Source: Clostridium folliculivorans
GTDB lineage: Bacteria > Bacillota > Clostridia > Clostridiales > Clostridiaceae
Length of the DNA: 64,000 nucleotides
NCBI RefSeq assembly: GCF_024341905.1
Contig: NZ_BQXY01000002.1
Location: 62,001-126,000 of the forward strand
Reading direction: 5' to 3'
Shown: positions 53,123 through 62,650 of the stretch, piece by piece
How the letters are laid out: each line of letters begins with the position of its first letter
Numbering within the stretch: the first letter of the stretch is position 1
Translations under genes and position numbers: made by a program
The notes under the pieces: model-generated
Told to the model about the DNA's origin: nothing
Seen by the model: only the letters and a program-made list of their open reading frames with translations
Databases searched by the model: none

Positions 53123-53216
53123 AGTTCCTAGCTCAACTATTAATTTATACATGCCTGAAAATCCCCAGGAGCCGGGATTTTCAAACAGGTATAGATTAAG
53201 TTTCGACATAGGAACT
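53123..53216 (+). repeat. structured element R3, copy B
   Basis: Outer arms AGTTCCTA (53123-53130) and TAGGAACT (53209-53216). Inner stem GAAAATCCC (53157-53165) with GGGATTTTC (53174-53182), loop CAGGAGCC. Between them CCTG pairs with CAGG and AATTTATA with TATAGATT (one G-U). It abuts element R2 and ends 19 bases before the ribosome binding site of the next gene. Confidence 0.65.
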
Positions 53217-53250
53217 CTTTAAAAATAAATTGTTAAGGAGAATGAGATAT

Positions 53251-54018
53251 ATGAGAGAAAGAAAATATGTAAAATTCAGGGTTGATATGTATGAGGATAC
53301 TAAATTTAAAATAATAGATATGAAGCCAGAAAGAGATACAATTCATTATATTTGGAATAGAATTGTATTACTTGCGGGGAAGGTTAATCTAGAAGGGGAA
53401 CTGTTTTTTTCAAAAAACATTCCATATACAATAGAAACTTTAGCAATAGAGTTTAATAGAGATGTTGATCAGGTTAAGCTTGCCTTAGAACTCTTTGTTG
53501 ATTTAGAAATGGTCGAGTTGACTGAAGATAGGATATATAGAGTGAAAAATTTTGCTAAGCACCAAAATATTAAAGTAAAAGAAAAAGAAATAACTAAGAA
53601 TGAAAAAGCTGAAGCAAAGACTATAGATTTTCAGTTAAATGAGGCTTGTGATAGTAAACTTGATACAAAGAATACTGAAGAAAAGGATAATGAAGGGTTT
53701 GAGGATAAGGCTTTGCTTAAGATAGAAAATAAAGAAGTAGTTAATGCTGAAAACTTGGAAATTAGCACTAAAGATCCTATTATCTCTAAGGATATTGAAG
53801 GAGATAATAATAGAGATAATAAAGAAGAACATAGCACTGATATAATAGAAATTAAAAAAAGTAAAAGGGGCAGGAAGAAGAAGAAAAGCAGTAATTTATA
53901 TGCTGAAGACATAGGTGAAGTATTTACAGATGATGATGAAATAATTGAATGGACAAATGAAGAGGAAATACCTTTAGGAAAAGGTGAGGTTGTTACTTCA
54001 CAATGGTCTTTTGGTTGA
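53251..54018 (+). CDS. phage replisome organizer N-terminal domain protein
   Basis: A 255-aa protein. Start ATG 53251 is chosen because AAGGAG lies 10 bases upstream; earlier in-frame starts at 53242 and 53230 overlap or precede that site. Residues about 4-115 (KYVKFRVDMYEDTKFKIIDM, HYIWNRIVLLAGKVNLEGELFF, LAIEFNRDVDQVKLALELFVDLEMVE) match the winged-helix domain of phage replisome organizers/DnaD-like proteins. The remainder is charged and low in complexity, with KKSKRGRKKKKSS and an acidic end. No other phage gene is near, so it is an orphan, perhaps domesticated. The DnaD C-terminal helicase-loading domain is not seen. Confidence 0.8.
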   Translation: MRERKYVKFRVDMYEDTKFKIIDMKPERDTIHYIWNRIVLLAGKVNLEGELFFSKNIPYTIETLAIEFNRDVDQVKLALELFVDLEMVELTEDRIYRVKNFAKHQNIKVKEKEITKNEKAEAKTIDFQLNEACDSKLDTKNTEEKDNEGFEDKALLKIENKEVVNAENLEISTKDPIISKDIEGDNNRDNKEEHSTDIIEIKKSKRGRKKKKSSNLYAEDIGEVFTDDDEIIEWTNEEEIPLGKGEVVTSQWSFG

Positions 54019-54357
54019 TGATTGGCTTAAATATAATTATACAACAAAAAAGTTCTGAACTCATCAGCATTGCTTTGTTTGATTTTTATTAAGCTTTATG
54101 ATTTACTGAAACAGTTTGTAAAATTAAAGTGAACTGCAATTATGAAAAACATTGACATAGAAAATCATTTTAATTATCATATGATTATATTTTGAATATG
54201 GTCATGAATGAGTTAAGAAGTTCAGATTTAATGCAAGTGATAAAATCTTTATTTGACAAGACGACAATAAGAATAGTCATGCTTGTAAAGGTAGCTCCTT
54301 AAAAATCATTTTAATTATATTTAAAAACACTTAGACTTAAAAAATGGGGGATTAATA
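54019..54357. other. region upstream of arsC
   Basis: It holds a promoter (54152-54180) and a 32-codon frame (54204-54302) with no binding site, which I do not call. AAAATCATTTTAATTAT appears near 54160 and again near 54303, bracketing that frame; it could reflect a short insertion or a repeated operator. Confidence 0.4.
54152..54180 (+). promoter_or_regulatory. putative promoter of arsC
   Basis: TTGACA (54152-54157), 17-base spacer, TATCAT (54175-54180). Good fit to a sigma-A promoter; it implies a 170-base leader. Confidence 0.5.
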
Positions 54358-54786
54358 ATGAAACCAAAAGTAGCGTTTATATGCGTGCATAATTCTTGTA
54401 GATCTCAGATGGCAGAAGCATTAGGGAAAATGTTTGCTTCAGATGTATTTGAGTCTTATTCGGCTGGAACTGAATTAAGACCACAAATAAATCAAGATGC
54501 TGTAAGAATAATTAAGGATTTATATAATATTGATATGAATGAAACACAAAAATCGAAGCTACTTACAGACATACCTGAGGTAGATATTGTTGTAAAGATG
54601 GGCTGTAATGTAATTTGTCCGTTCTTGCCTTCGAAACATGAGGAAGATTGGGGCTTAGATGACCCATCAGGTAAAAGTGATGAGGAATTCATTAAAACTG
54701 CAAAAGCAATTGAAGAGAAGGTAAAGGATTTAAAAAGAAGAATTAAAAATAATGAAATTAGCTTAAGTGCTATAGGGGAGATTTAG
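54358..54786 (+). CDS. arsC: arsenate reductase ArsC
   Basis: A 142-aa low-molecular-weight phosphatase-fold arsenate reductase that converts arsenate to arsenite for export. The P-loop is CVHNSCRSQMAEA with catalytic Cys9, followed by SAGTELRPQ. The resolving cysteines are probably Cys83 and Cys87 in KMGCNVICPFLP, and EDWGLDDPSG is the usual downstream motif. It would be recycled by thioredoxin. It has its own promoter and terminator, separate from the arsR-D-A-acr3 unit downstream. ATG after GGGGGA. Confidence 0.93.
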   Translation: MKPKVAFICVHNSCRSQMAEALGKMFASDVFESYSAGTELRPQINQDAVRIIKDLYNIDMNETQKSKLLTDIPEVDIVVKMGCNVICPFLPSKHEEDWGLDDPSGKSDEEFIKTAKAIEEKVKDLKRRIKNNEISLSAIGEI

Positions 54787-54814
54787 TAGCATCTAAGTGA
54801 ATAGATATGACTTT

Positions 54815-54834
54815 AAGCCAGTGTAAACTGGCTT
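54815..54834 (+). terminator. intrinsic terminator after arsC
   Basis: AAGCCAGT (54815-54822) with ACTGGCTT (54827-54834), GTAA loop, then TTTTTG. Short but perfect. Confidence 0.85.
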
Positions 54835-54932
54835 TTTTTGTTTATTCACATTATTTTAATGAAATCATAGTATGTAATATAGACCAATATAGATGTTAAT
54901 ATTGAAAGGTTGCAGTAATTACAAAGTAAATA

Positions 54933-54961
54933 TTGACTATATATAGATAAAGGTCTATATT
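54933..54961 (+). promoter_or_regulatory. ars operon promoter with ArsR operator in the spacer
   Basis: TTGACT (54933-54938), a 17-base spacer, TATATT (54956-54961). The inverted repeat ATATAGA (54941-54947) and TCTATAT (54954-54960) lies between and over the -10 box. An ArsR dimer bound here would block polymerase; arsenite would release it. Confidence 0.7.
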
Positions 54962-54996
54962 ATACATAGATGATTATCTATATAAGGAGTGATAAA

Positions 54997-55320
54997 TTGA
55001 AACTTGATTATAATGAAAACGCAAAAGTAATTAAAGCTCTTTCTGATGCAAATAGATTAAAGATAATAGATATTTTATCTTGCGGAGAAAAATGTGCTTG
55101 TGATATACTAGAAAACTTTGATTTTACTCAACCAACACTTTCTCATCATATGAAGGTTTTGATAGAGTGTGGTCTTGTAAAGAGTCGAAAAGAAGGGTTA
55201 TGGAGCCATTATTCATTAAACGCAACAAACTGTAATAAACTAATGCTGTTTATTATGAATCTTATAACTGATACTGAGGATTGTATATGTAAAGATAAAT
55301 CAAAATGTGAATGTGAATAA
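54997..55320 (+). CDS. arsR: ArsR family arsenite-responsive repressor
   Basis: A 107-aa winged-helix repressor. The start is taken at TTG 54997, 8 bases after AAGGAG; the in-frame ATG at 54970 has no binding site and lies within the promoter's downstream edge. The arsenite site is the CACD motif in GEKCACDILE (the ELCVCD region of ArsR), and the recognition helix is TQPTLSHHMKVLIECGLVKSRKEG. The C-terminal tail is Cys-rich (CICKDKSKCECE), which could add metal ligands. It controls its own operon through the palindrome at 54941-54960. Confidence 0.93.
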   Translation: MKLDYNENAKVIKALSDANRLKIIDILSCGEKCACDILENFDFTQPTLSHHMKVLIECGLVKSRKEGLWSHYSLNATNCNKLMLFIMNLITDTEDCICKDKSKCECE

Positions 55321-55337
55321 AAAGGGAGATATGTATT

Positions 55338-55709
55338 ATGAAAAAAATGATTATTTTTGATCCAGCAATGTGCTGTTCCACAGGGGTTTGTGGACCAAGT
55401 ATAGATCCAGAATTATTAAGAGTTTCTACTGTTTTAAATAATTTAAAAAGCAGAGGTATTATAGTGGATAGATTCAACTTAACTAATAATCCTCAGGCTT
55501 TTGTAGATAACAAAGTCATCAATCATTTATTAAATAGTGAAGGAATAGAGTGCCTACCTGTAACCATTGTTGATGGAGAAGTTGTTAAAACAAAAGCATA
55601 TCCAACAAATGAAGAATTTTGTGCTATGCTTGATGTTCCTGAAAGTTACTTGAAGCTACAAATCAAGAAAAAGACAAATGGCTGTGGGTGTAAAGGTGGA
55701 TGTTGTTAG
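55338..55709 (+). CDS. arsD: arsenite metallochaperone ArsD
   Basis: A 123-aa protein that hands arsenite to ArsA. The binding cysteines Cys12, Cys13 and Cys18 are in FDPAMCCSTGVCG, exactly as in characterised ArsD. The thioredoxin-like body follows (GIECLPVTIVDGEVVK), and the C-terminus has the extra Cys-rich cluster GCGCKGGCC. Between arsR (17-base gap) and arsA. Confidence 0.95.
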   Translation: MKKMIIFDPAMCCSTGVCGPSIDPELLRVSTVLNNLKSRGIIVDRFNLTNNPQAFVDNKVINHLLNSEGIECLPVTIVDGEVVKTKAYPTNEEFCAMLDVPESYLKLQIKKKTNGCGCKGGCC

Positions 55710-55729
55710 CGAAGGAAGGGTGTTTAAAT

Positions 55730-57475
55730 ATGTGGAAATTATTTAATCCAAGTGATATAGAGTTAACTAAATATTTATTTTTTACTGGAAAAGGTGGAGT
55801 AGGAAAGACATCTACCGCTTGTGCTACTGCTATAACTTTAGCTGATCAAGGTAAAAAGATTATGTTAGTAAGCACAGATCCAGCTTCAAATCTTCAAGAT
55901 GTATTTAACAGAGAGTTAAATAATAAAGGAGTAAAAATAGAAGAAGTACCAAACCTTATGGTTGCTAATTTTGATCCTATAGAAGCCGCAAATGAATATA
56001 AGGAAAGTGTTGTTGGGCCGTACAGAGGTAAGCTTCCTGAAGTTGTTATTAAAAATATGGAGGAACAGCTTTCAGGTTCATGTACAGTTGAAATTGCAGC
56101 TTTTAATGAGTTTACTAACTTTATAACTGATGATAGTATTCAAAAGGAATTTGATCATATAATTTTCGATACAGCGCCTACAGGTCATACGTTAAGAATG
56201 CTGCAATTACCTTCAGCATGGAGTAACTTTATAAGTGAAAGTACTCATGGAGCATCTTGTCTAGGGCAACTTGCAGGACTTGAAGATAAAAAGGAAGTCT
56301 ATAGTGAGGCGGTTAAGACATTATCTGATGGAAAGGCTACTACTCTTATTTTAGTATCAAGGCCAGAGATAACACCTTTAAAAGAGGCGGAAAGAGCATC
56401 GAAGGAACTTAGAGAAATAGGGGTAAATAATCAGATTTTAGTTATAAATGGAGTGCTCAATAATGCAGATGATGAGTTATCACGTAGTATTTATAATAAA
56501 CAACGAAGAGCACTTGAAGATATCCCAGAAAAGCTAGAAACTTTAAAAATCTTTGAGATTCCATTAAGACCTTATAATATTACAGGTCTGGAGAATGTAA
56601 GAGCTTTTTTAAAGGAAGATAATATTAAAGTGAACAATGAAGAGCTTAAAGTAAGTGCCATGTTAGGTCTTAAGGATATCATTAATGATTTATATAATAC
56701 AGATAAAAAAGTTATATTTACAATGGGAAAAGGCGGAGTTGGCAAGACAACAATAGCTGCTACAATTGCTTTAGGCTTAGCCAATAAAGGCAAGAAGGTT
56801 CATCTTACTACTACTGATCCAGCTGCTCATTTGAAATTTGTGTTAGATGAAGAGCAAGGGATAAGCTTAAGTAATATAGATGAAAAGAAAGAACTGGAAA
56901 AGTATAAAGAAGAAGTACTAAGTAAAGCTAGAGAAACTATGTCTGAGGGAGATATTGAATATATAGAAGAGGATTTGAGATCTCCATGTACTCAAGAAAT
57001 CGCTGTTTTTAGAGCTTTTGCGGAAATAGTTGAAAAATCAGAAGATGAAGTGGTTGTAATTGATACAGCTCCAACAGGACACACTCTTTTACTTTTGGAT
57101 TCAACAGAAAGCTATAATAAGGAGATATCACGTTCTCAAGGAGATACTCCAGAGTCAGTTAAGAAGCTTTTACCAAAGCTAAGAAATCCAAAGGAGACAG
57201 AGGTTGTAATTGTAACTTTGGCAGAAACTACACCGGTTTACGAGGCAATGAGACTTGATGAAGATTTAAAACGCGCAGGAATAAAGAGCAAATGGTGGGC
57301 TATAAATTCGAGTTTATATGCTACGAATACAACAAATATTATTTTAAAGGCAAAAGCAAGTAATGAAATACATTGGATTAATAAAGTAGAAGAAATATCT
57401 AATGGCAATTTTGCAGTTATAGAATGGAAACCTGAAGAAATAAAAGGTGAAAAGCTTGTTGAGCTTCTAAAATAA
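55730..57475 (+). CDS. arsA: arsenite-transporting ATPase ArsA
   Basis: A 581-aa ATPase with two similar halves. Start ATG 55730 has GAAGGAAGGG upstream. P-loops are FTGKGGVGKTSTAC (near 18) and FTMGKGGVGKTTIAA (near 332); signal-transduction motifs DTAPTGHTLRML and DTAPTGHTLLLL occur in both halves. Arsenite-binding cysteines are expected in SGSCTVEIA and RSPCTQEIA. It takes arsenite from ArsD and drives efflux through the pump. The partner here is an Acr3-type carrier, not ArsB. Confidence 0.96.
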   Translation: MWKLFNPSDIELTKYLFFTGKGGVGKTSTACATAITLADQGKKIMLVSTDPASNLQDVFNRELNNKGVKIEEVPNLMVANFDPIEAANEYKESVVGPYRGKLPEVVIKNMEEQLSGSCTVEIAAFNEFTNFITDDSIQKEFDHIIFDTAPTGHTLRMLQLPSAWSNFISESTHGASCLGQLAGLEDKKEVYSEAVKTLSDGKATTLILVSRPEITPLKEAERASKELREIGVNNQILVINGVLNNADDELSRSIYNKQRRALEDIPEKLETLKIFEIPLRPYNITGLENVRAFLKEDNIKVNNEELKVSAMLGLKDIINDLYNTDKKVIFTMGKGGVGKTTIAATIALGLANKGKKVHLTTTDPAAHLKFVLDEEQGISLSNIDEKKELEKYKEEVLSKARETMSEGDIEYIEEDLRSPCTQEIAVFRAFAEIVEKSEDEVVVIDTAPTGHTLLLLDSTESYNKEISRSQGDTPESVKKLLPKLRNPKETEVVIVTLAETTPVYEAMRLDEDLKRAGIKSKWWAINSSLYATNTTNIILKAKASNEIHWINKVEEISNGNFAVIEWKPEEIKGEKLVELLK

Positions 57476-57483
57476 AGCATCGT

Positions 57484-57500
57484 GTTGAATAAGTGGTTAA
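57484..57500 (+). repeat. solo half-end related to the IS-derived element R1
   Basis: AAAGCATCGTGTTGAATAAGTGGTTAA is split here as AAAGCATCGT plus GTTGAATAAGTGGTTAA (57484-57500). It resembles the left ends at 1262-1290 and 19642-19666, including the AAGCAnCGT lead-in, but no matching right end follows. It lies just after the arsA stop. Confidence 0.4.
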
Positions 57501-57555
57501 CCAGCTGATACTTTAATGAGGTTAAGTAATAATATTATTTTAAGGGGGATTTTAT

Positions 57556-58605
57556 TTGAAAAGTAAATCAAGACTTTCATTACTTGATAGGTATCTTACA
57601 TTATGGATTTTTCTAGCTATGGCTTTAGGGATTACCTTGGGCTGGGCAGTACCAGCGTTATCAAAGGCTTTATCAAATTTATCTGTAGGTAGTACATCAA
57701 TACCTATTGCGGTTGGGTTGATAGTTATGATGTATCCACCGCTAGCAAAGGTAAATTATAAGGAAATAGGTAAAGTATTTAGAAACCCGAAAGTTTTAGG
57801 ATTATCCTTAGTACAAAATTGGGTTATAGGACCTGTGCTTATGTTCATTCTAGCTATGGTTTTCTTGAGATCGGATTCGGCTTTAATGACAGGGCTTATA
57901 CTGATTGGTTTAGCTAGATGTATAGCCATGGTTATAGTTTGGAATAGTTTAGCTGATGGAGACAGTGAATATGCAGCAGCATTAGTAGCTTTTAACTCAA
58001 TATTTCAGGTTATATTCTATTCAGTTTTTGCCTATATTTTTATTACTGTATTGCCGCCAGTATTTGGGCTCACTGGATACAAAGTTAATATATCCATGGG
58101 TGAAGTTGCAAGGTCTGTGGCGGTTTACCTAGGAATTCCTTTTGCATTAGGAATGTTAACTAGATTAATCTTGGAACCAATGATGGGATCAGAATGGTAT
58201 ACAAAGAAGTTCATACCTAAAATCAGTCCTTTAGCATTGATTGCACTATTATTTACAATTATAATTATGTTTACTTATAAAGGACAATACATCGTGCAAT
58301 TACCTTTAGAAGTAGTGAAAGTGGCAATTCCACTTTTAATATACTTTGTTATCATGTTCTCAGCATCTTTCTATATAAGCTATAAATCAGGTATTGATTA
58401 TAAGAAAACTACAACTTTAGCATTTACAGCTGCAAGTAATAACTTTGAACTTGCTATTGCGGTTGCAGTTGCTGTATTTGGAATAGAATCAAAGGAAGCA
58501 TTTACTGCTGTAATAGGGCCACTTGTTGAGGTTCCTGTAATGATTGGATTAGTTAATGTAGCTCTTTATTGGAGAAAGAAATATTTCCAAAAGCAACAGC
58601 AATAA
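57556..58605 (+). CDS. acr3: Acr3 family arsenite efflux transporter
   Basis: A 349-aa membrane carrier with ten predicted helices that expels arsenite. Family segments are [36 protein letters not shown], the conserved-Cys region [24 protein letters not shown] and [23 protein letters not shown] start at 57556 with AAGGGGGAT upstream. It ends the arsR-D-A-acr3 operon; a terminator follows. Confidence 0.96.
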   Translation: MKSKSRLSLLDRYLTLWIFLAMALGITLGWAVPALSKALSNLSVGSTSIPIAVGLIVMMYPPLAKVNYKEIGKVFRNPKVLGLSLVQNWVIGPVLMFILAMVFLRSDSALMTGLILIGLARCIAMVIVWNSLADGDSEYAAALVAFNSIFQVIFYSVFAYIFITVLPPVFGLTGYKVNISMGEVARSVAVYLGIPFALGMLTRLILEPMMGSEWYTKKFIPKISPLALIALLFTIIIMFTYKGQYIVQLPLEVVKVAIPLLIYFVIMFSASFYISYKSGIDYKKTTTLAFTAASNNFELAIAVAVAVFGIESKEAFTAVIGPLVEVPVMIGLVNVALYWRKKYFQKQQQ

Positions 58606-58652
58606 TTAAAGAACAGTATTAAATATATTGATAATAATAAGTTAAATATTTT

Positions 58653-58673
58653 ACCCTCTCCTGGTGAGAGGGT
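58653..58673 (+). terminator. intrinsic terminator of the ars operon
   Basis: ACCCTCTC (58653-58660) with GAGAGGGT (58666-58673), loop CTGGT, then TTTTGTTTTT. Confidence 0.85.
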
Positions 58674-59037
58674 TTTTGTTTTTAAAGCAATTAAATACAT
58701 AAATGTAGTTTTTTGAAGTAATCGTTTTATGTTGCAAGAAATATTTATGGTGGGAAAAATCTTCAATAGGTCTTGTTTTAATAAAAATATAGAAATGGTG
58801 CCAAAACTTAATTATTGACAAAATTCGAGTTTTTATGCATAATGTTAATGCAATTACGAATAAATATGAGATAGTGATGCGTTATATAATATTAGTAAAG
58901 TACAGATAAGCACTATCAAGCCGTAGTAAAGAAAATGATGCAAAAGTGCGCAGTTAAAACTTTAACGCGGTGAAGTTGTACATAGATTAGTTTACTTAGT
59001 GTTTGATTAAAAATTTATACCTTTAGGAGGAATAATC
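58674..59037. other. leader region of the amino-acid permease gene
   Basis: No gene. Around 58951-58966 GTTAAA and TTTAAC form a small hairpin near GTGCGCAG and ACGCGG. I could not match this to a known riboswitch or T-box. Confidence 0.4.
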
Positions 59038-60363
59038 GTGGAACAAAAGACAAATTTAAAAAAGGATATTGGACTACTTATTGCTACAGCATTGGTTGCT
59101 GGTAATATGATGGGATCTGGTATATTTATGTTGCCTGCTACTCTGGCAGGAATTACAGGCCCTGGTGGAACAATTATGGCTTGGCTTATTTCAGCAGCTT
59201 GTTCTATATGTCTTGCTATAACCTTTGCAAGATTGGGATCGAAGTATCCAAAGACAGGTGGACCTTATGAGTATTCAAAGGTTGCTTTTGGTGAATTTAC
59301 AGGATTTATGAATGCATGGCTTTACTGGAATGGGTCGTGGATTGGAAATGCCGCAGTTATTCTCGCTATATGTACATATACATCTAGTTTAGTACCAGCT
59401 TTGTCTAATGGACATGTTGCCTTCATATTTGGAACTATTGTATTATGGATATTTACTGGTATTAACATTCTTGGAGTAAGAAGAGCGGGGAAAATTCAGA
59501 CAGTCATTACTATATTTGAGATATGTTTTTTTATATTCTTTATTATAATTACAGCACTTCATTTTAATGTAGCAAATATCAAACCATTGTTTCCAAGTGG
59601 AAAAGGATTATCAACAGTGAACGGAGCAGCTGTTAATACACTTTGGGCCTTCATTGGTCTTGAAAGTGCAGCTATTACTGCTGGTGAAATAAAAAATCCG
59701 GAGAAAAATGTTAAGAGAAGTACAATACTTGGTATTTCCATAGCTGCAGTTATATATATATGCATTAACTTTTTTGCTATGGGTTCCATTTCTCAAGAAG
59801 CTTTGGCCAACAGTAAGGCACCTTTTGCAGACATTCTTTCCCAGTACTTTGGAGGAGGAGTATCAACATTTATTACTTTAGCAGTTATAATCAGTATACT
59901 TGGTACAACTGTAGGCTGGCTGCTTTCAACAGCACGTGTAGGCTTTGCAGCTGCAGAAAACGGGGTGTTTCCAAAGGCTTTTGGAAAAGTTCACCCAAAA
60001 TTCGAAACACCTTATGTATCATTAATAATAGGTTCGGTATTATTAAATATTCTCTTATATATGAACTACAATAAATCTCTAGTAGGAGCCTTCACATTTG
60101 TAATTTTATTGGCGACACTGGCATATTTACCGGTTTATGCTATGACAGCTCTTGCAGAGATAAAAATTATGATAAAAAATGGACAAATTAAAAATTTCTC
60201 AACTTTTATTAAGTGTGCATTGATTCCCCTAATAGGATTTGTATATGCATGTTGGGCTATATATGGTTCAGGCTGGCAAGTAATTGGTTATGGAGCATTA
60301 TTGGCAGCTCTTGGAGTGCCATTCTACTTCTATATGAAGAAAGGCAAAGAAACTGGAGTTTAA
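59038..60363 (+). CDS. APC superfamily amino-acid antiporter (AdiC/PotE-like)
   Basis: A 441-aa carrier with twelve predicted helices. The first-helix substrate motif is GNMMGSGIFMLPATLAG, close to the GSGVFLLPA form of the basic amino acid/polyamine antiporters. ARLGSKYPKTGGPYEYSKVAFGEFTGF is the next family segment, and GLESAAITAGEIKNPEKNVKRSTILG contains the conserved glutamate loop. It probably exchanges an amino acid for its decarboxylation product or imports one; no decarboxylase gene is adjacent. GTG start with AGGAGG. Monocistronic. Confidence 0.9.
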   Translation: MEQKTNLKKDIGLLIATALVAGNMMGSGIFMLPATLAGITGPGGTIMAWLISAACSICLAITFARLGSKYPKTGGPYEYSKVAFGEFTGFMNAWLYWNGSWIGNAAVILAICTYTSSLVPALSNGHVAFIFGTIVLWIFTGINILGVRRAGKIQTVITIFEICFFIFFIIITALHFNVANIKPLFPSGKGLSTVNGAAVNTLWAFIGLESAAITAGEIKNPEKNVKRSTILGISIAAVIYICINFFAMGSISQEALANSKAPFADILSQYFGGGVSTFITLAVIISILGTTVGWLLSTARVGFAAAENGVFPKAFGKVHPKFETPYVSLIIGSVLLNILLYMNYNKSLVGAFTFVILLATLAYLPVYAMTALAEIKIMIKNGQIKNFSTFIKCALIPLIGFVYACWAIYGSGWQVIGYGALLAALGVPFYFYMKKGKETGV

Positions 60364-60436
60364 TGAAGCGGTAATAGAGGTAGCTTATTGATATGTAAAG
60401 CTATATCTGAAGCAAATTAATGATGACCTATTAAGA

Positions 60437-60475
60437 AAAAACACACCTTATCAAAATCTGATAAGGTGTGTTTTT
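60437..60475. terminator. bidirectional terminator
   Basis: A perfect 17-bp stem (60437-60453 with 60459-60475) with A and T runs on either side. It serves the permease gene and the convergent DUF2207 gene. Confidence 0.9.
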
Positions 60476-60484
60476 TCAAGTTGT

Positions 60485-62284
60485 CTAAAATGCACCAGAA
60501 TCTCCACCGCCTCCACTAGATCCACCATCTCCACCAGAGGTAAAGCCACCTCCGTCTCCAAAACCTCCACCAAAATCACTAGAACTATTAGAACTGTTAT
60601 CTGCAGTGTTATGATTTAATTGATTTTGGAAATCATCAAAAAAGTCATAATAAATGAAATTAAGATAATGCATGTTATAGAATAAAGGATCTGAGTACAT
60701 ATAGTCATCATTTGCCAGTTTAGGGGAGAACTCAATTAATTTGTCGGCTAACCCTAAAGCTAAGGCATAAGATAAATATTTTCTCCATAGCGCTGGAGTT
60801 AAAATTTCACTTTTACTTGAATTTATGCTGTCAAATAAAAAATTTTTAAAGGCAAGCCATTTTAAATACTCGTTTTGATAGGTATTAGTTAATACATAAC
60901 GGTTTCTTATCTTAGTATGGAAAGGCTTTGAATCTGCTTCTGTTTTTACTGCGAATTTCCAATCGTTAAATTTATTTTTAAAATCCAGTGCTGTTTTGCG
61001 ATTATTTGTTTGTACTTCTATATCTTTTAGTGAAAAGGAAGGGTAATTTCCATAAGAAGAAAGCCAATTAAGAAGATATCTCTCGTGAATAGAACAAAAG
61101 TCTAAAGCATGAGTATTTATTGAAAAAGTAAAATCTATCTTTTCTTCATCTTTGGAAAAGTATTTTTTTTCTACATAGGAATTTGTAGTATAGGATAATA
61201 TATTTCGTACTGATAAATCCAGTAAAGTTGCTATTATATCATTTATTTCTATATATTCACTTATTAGATAAGTTACTAAAGCTGGACTTAAGCCACTAGG
61301 GATTGAATCACAATAAGGATCATTAAAAAATTGTTCTGTGCTTCTATATTCTTCAAGCTCTTTTTGAAACTTCTCCTTTTCTTTAGCATTATAGATCAAT
61401 ATAGTAGCTACTAATATTACTATAACTAAAACCAATATAAAAATACCGATACTATCATCTTTATCAGCATAATGATTTACAGGTGGTTCATATATAGGTG
61501 AATTAATAGAATTATTTGAACTACTTATGCTGTTTGAATTAGTTTCTGGAGTATAAGCGTTATTCATCTGTTCATTATAAATTCTATTGTAGGCATCTTC
61601 ACTGACTATCTTTTTAGCATCCTTAAGATAATCTAGTGGGAAAAGTATACGACAACCTAAGTATTCTCCAGAATTGAGCTTTGAAACATTAAACAAGAAA
61701 TTATTATCATCAGCCTTACTTGCGGTTCCAGAAGCTGGACCTATGCCCCAATATTTTGCGTCTTTTAGATTTCCTGTTGGAAAGTTTACCTTAAGAGATA
61801 TATTATTTATATCTACATTAGATGAATTTTCGTAAAACTTCCAAAATAATTCACCTGCATCATTATACTTAGTAGCAGCTCCAATTATGGAATACTTAAT
61901 ATTGAATTTAACAATTTTGTTGCTGTTTTTTGAGTATATGGTAAGTTTTTTGTAGTTTCCATCTGTAGCTACTGTAAAAGTTCCATTTTCTTTACTATCA
62001 TTGTTTTTAAAAGGTGTGTTGTTTGAACCATCTAATATACTAACTTCAATATTCTCAACTCCTGAGCTTTGACTAAAATTAATATTTCTAGTGACTCCAT
62101 TAAAATCACCCTTGAAGTTATATTCATAAACTTCTGATACTTCAAGATCACCTGAGGTGTTTATGGCGGTATCTATGGCGAGGCTGTCAATAGAAAAACT
62201 TTTACTATCGGCATATACGGTATGAGTTGAAAGTAAAAGTGTAAATAGTAAAAGAACTACTAGATATTTAAAATACTTTCTCAT
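60485..62284 (-). CDS. DUF2207 domain membrane protein
   Basis: A 599-aa protein. Signal peptide about 1-25 (VVLLLFTLLLSTHTVYA), an extracytoplasmic beta-rich DUF2207 domain (about 30-230; SIDSLAIDTAINTSGDLEVSE, GVTRNINF), a Ser/Asn-rich linker, one membrane helix (about 265-285, IGIFILVLVIVILVATILIY), then a cytoplasmic helical part with PSGLSPALVTYLI. The C-terminus is a Gly/Ser-rich tail (GGGFGDGGGFTSGGDGGSS). This is the standard family layout; function unknown. AAGGAG before the ATG. Confidence 0.9.
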   Translation of the reverse strand: MRKYFKYLVVLLLFTLLLSTHTVYADSKSFSIDSLAIDTAINTSGDLEVSEVYEYNFKGDFNGVTRNINFSQSSGVENIEVSILDGSNNTPFKNNDSKENGTFTVATDGNYKKLTIYSKNSNKIVKFNIKYSIIGAATKYNDAGELFWKFYENSSNVDINNISLKVNFPTGNLKDAKYWGIGPASGTASKADDNNFLFNVSKLNSGEYLGCRILFPLDYLKDAKKIVSEDAYNRIYNEQMNNAYTPETNSNSISSSNNSINSPIYEPPVNHYADKDDSIGIFILVLVIVILVATILIYNAKEKEKFQKELEEYRSTEQFFNDPYCDSIPSGLSPALVTYLISEYIEINDIIATLLDLSVRNILSYTTNSYVEKKYFSKDEEKIDFTFSINTHALDFCSIHERYLLNWLSSYGNYPSFSLKDIEVQTNNRKTALDFKNKFNDWKFAVKTEADSKPFHTKIRNRYVLTNTYQNEYLKWLAFKNFLFDSINSSKSEILTPALWRKYLSYALALGLADKLIEFSPKLANDDYMYSDPLFYNMHYLNFIYYDFFDDFQNQLNHNTADNSSNSSSDFGGGFGDGGGFTSGGDGGSSGGGGDSGAF

Positions 62285-62650
62285 AGAAATCTCCTTATCT
62301 TAATTTTTTAGACAACCAATACTTAAAATTGGTTGAAGAATATAATGTTTCGACATAGTTTAAAGAAAAGTTTGTATTATAAGATGTCAATTGGATATAT
62401 ATGTTTTATTTTACAGTAAAATACTCACTAGAACAACTAATGCTTAATATAAAAAATAAACATAATAGGTGTGAACTAAAAATTCTAAGTTTATTAACTT
62501 AGATAAAAAAAGTATACTTCATGACAAAATAATGTAGTTTTTGACAATATATTTACTAATACGATATATTGTGATAAAATTTTAACGCAGTATATTATTG
62601 TATTAAAAAAACAATTAAAGTATATGCAAATTAACTAAATGGGAGGATTT
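62285..62650. other. divergent intergenic region before the second chemoreceptor
   Basis: AT-rich, no gene. It contains TTGACAATATATTTACTAATA with a following TATATTG near 62542-62570, promoter-like, and ends in GGGAGGA for the chemoreceptor. Confidence 0.4.

Noticed and set aside
54204..54302. 32-codon frame in the arsC leader
   Set aside because: No binding site and no recognised similarity; probably chance or a fragment.
58674..59037. Possible riboswitch upstream of the amino-acid antiporter
   Set aside because: Only a small hairpin is visible and it matches no family I know.
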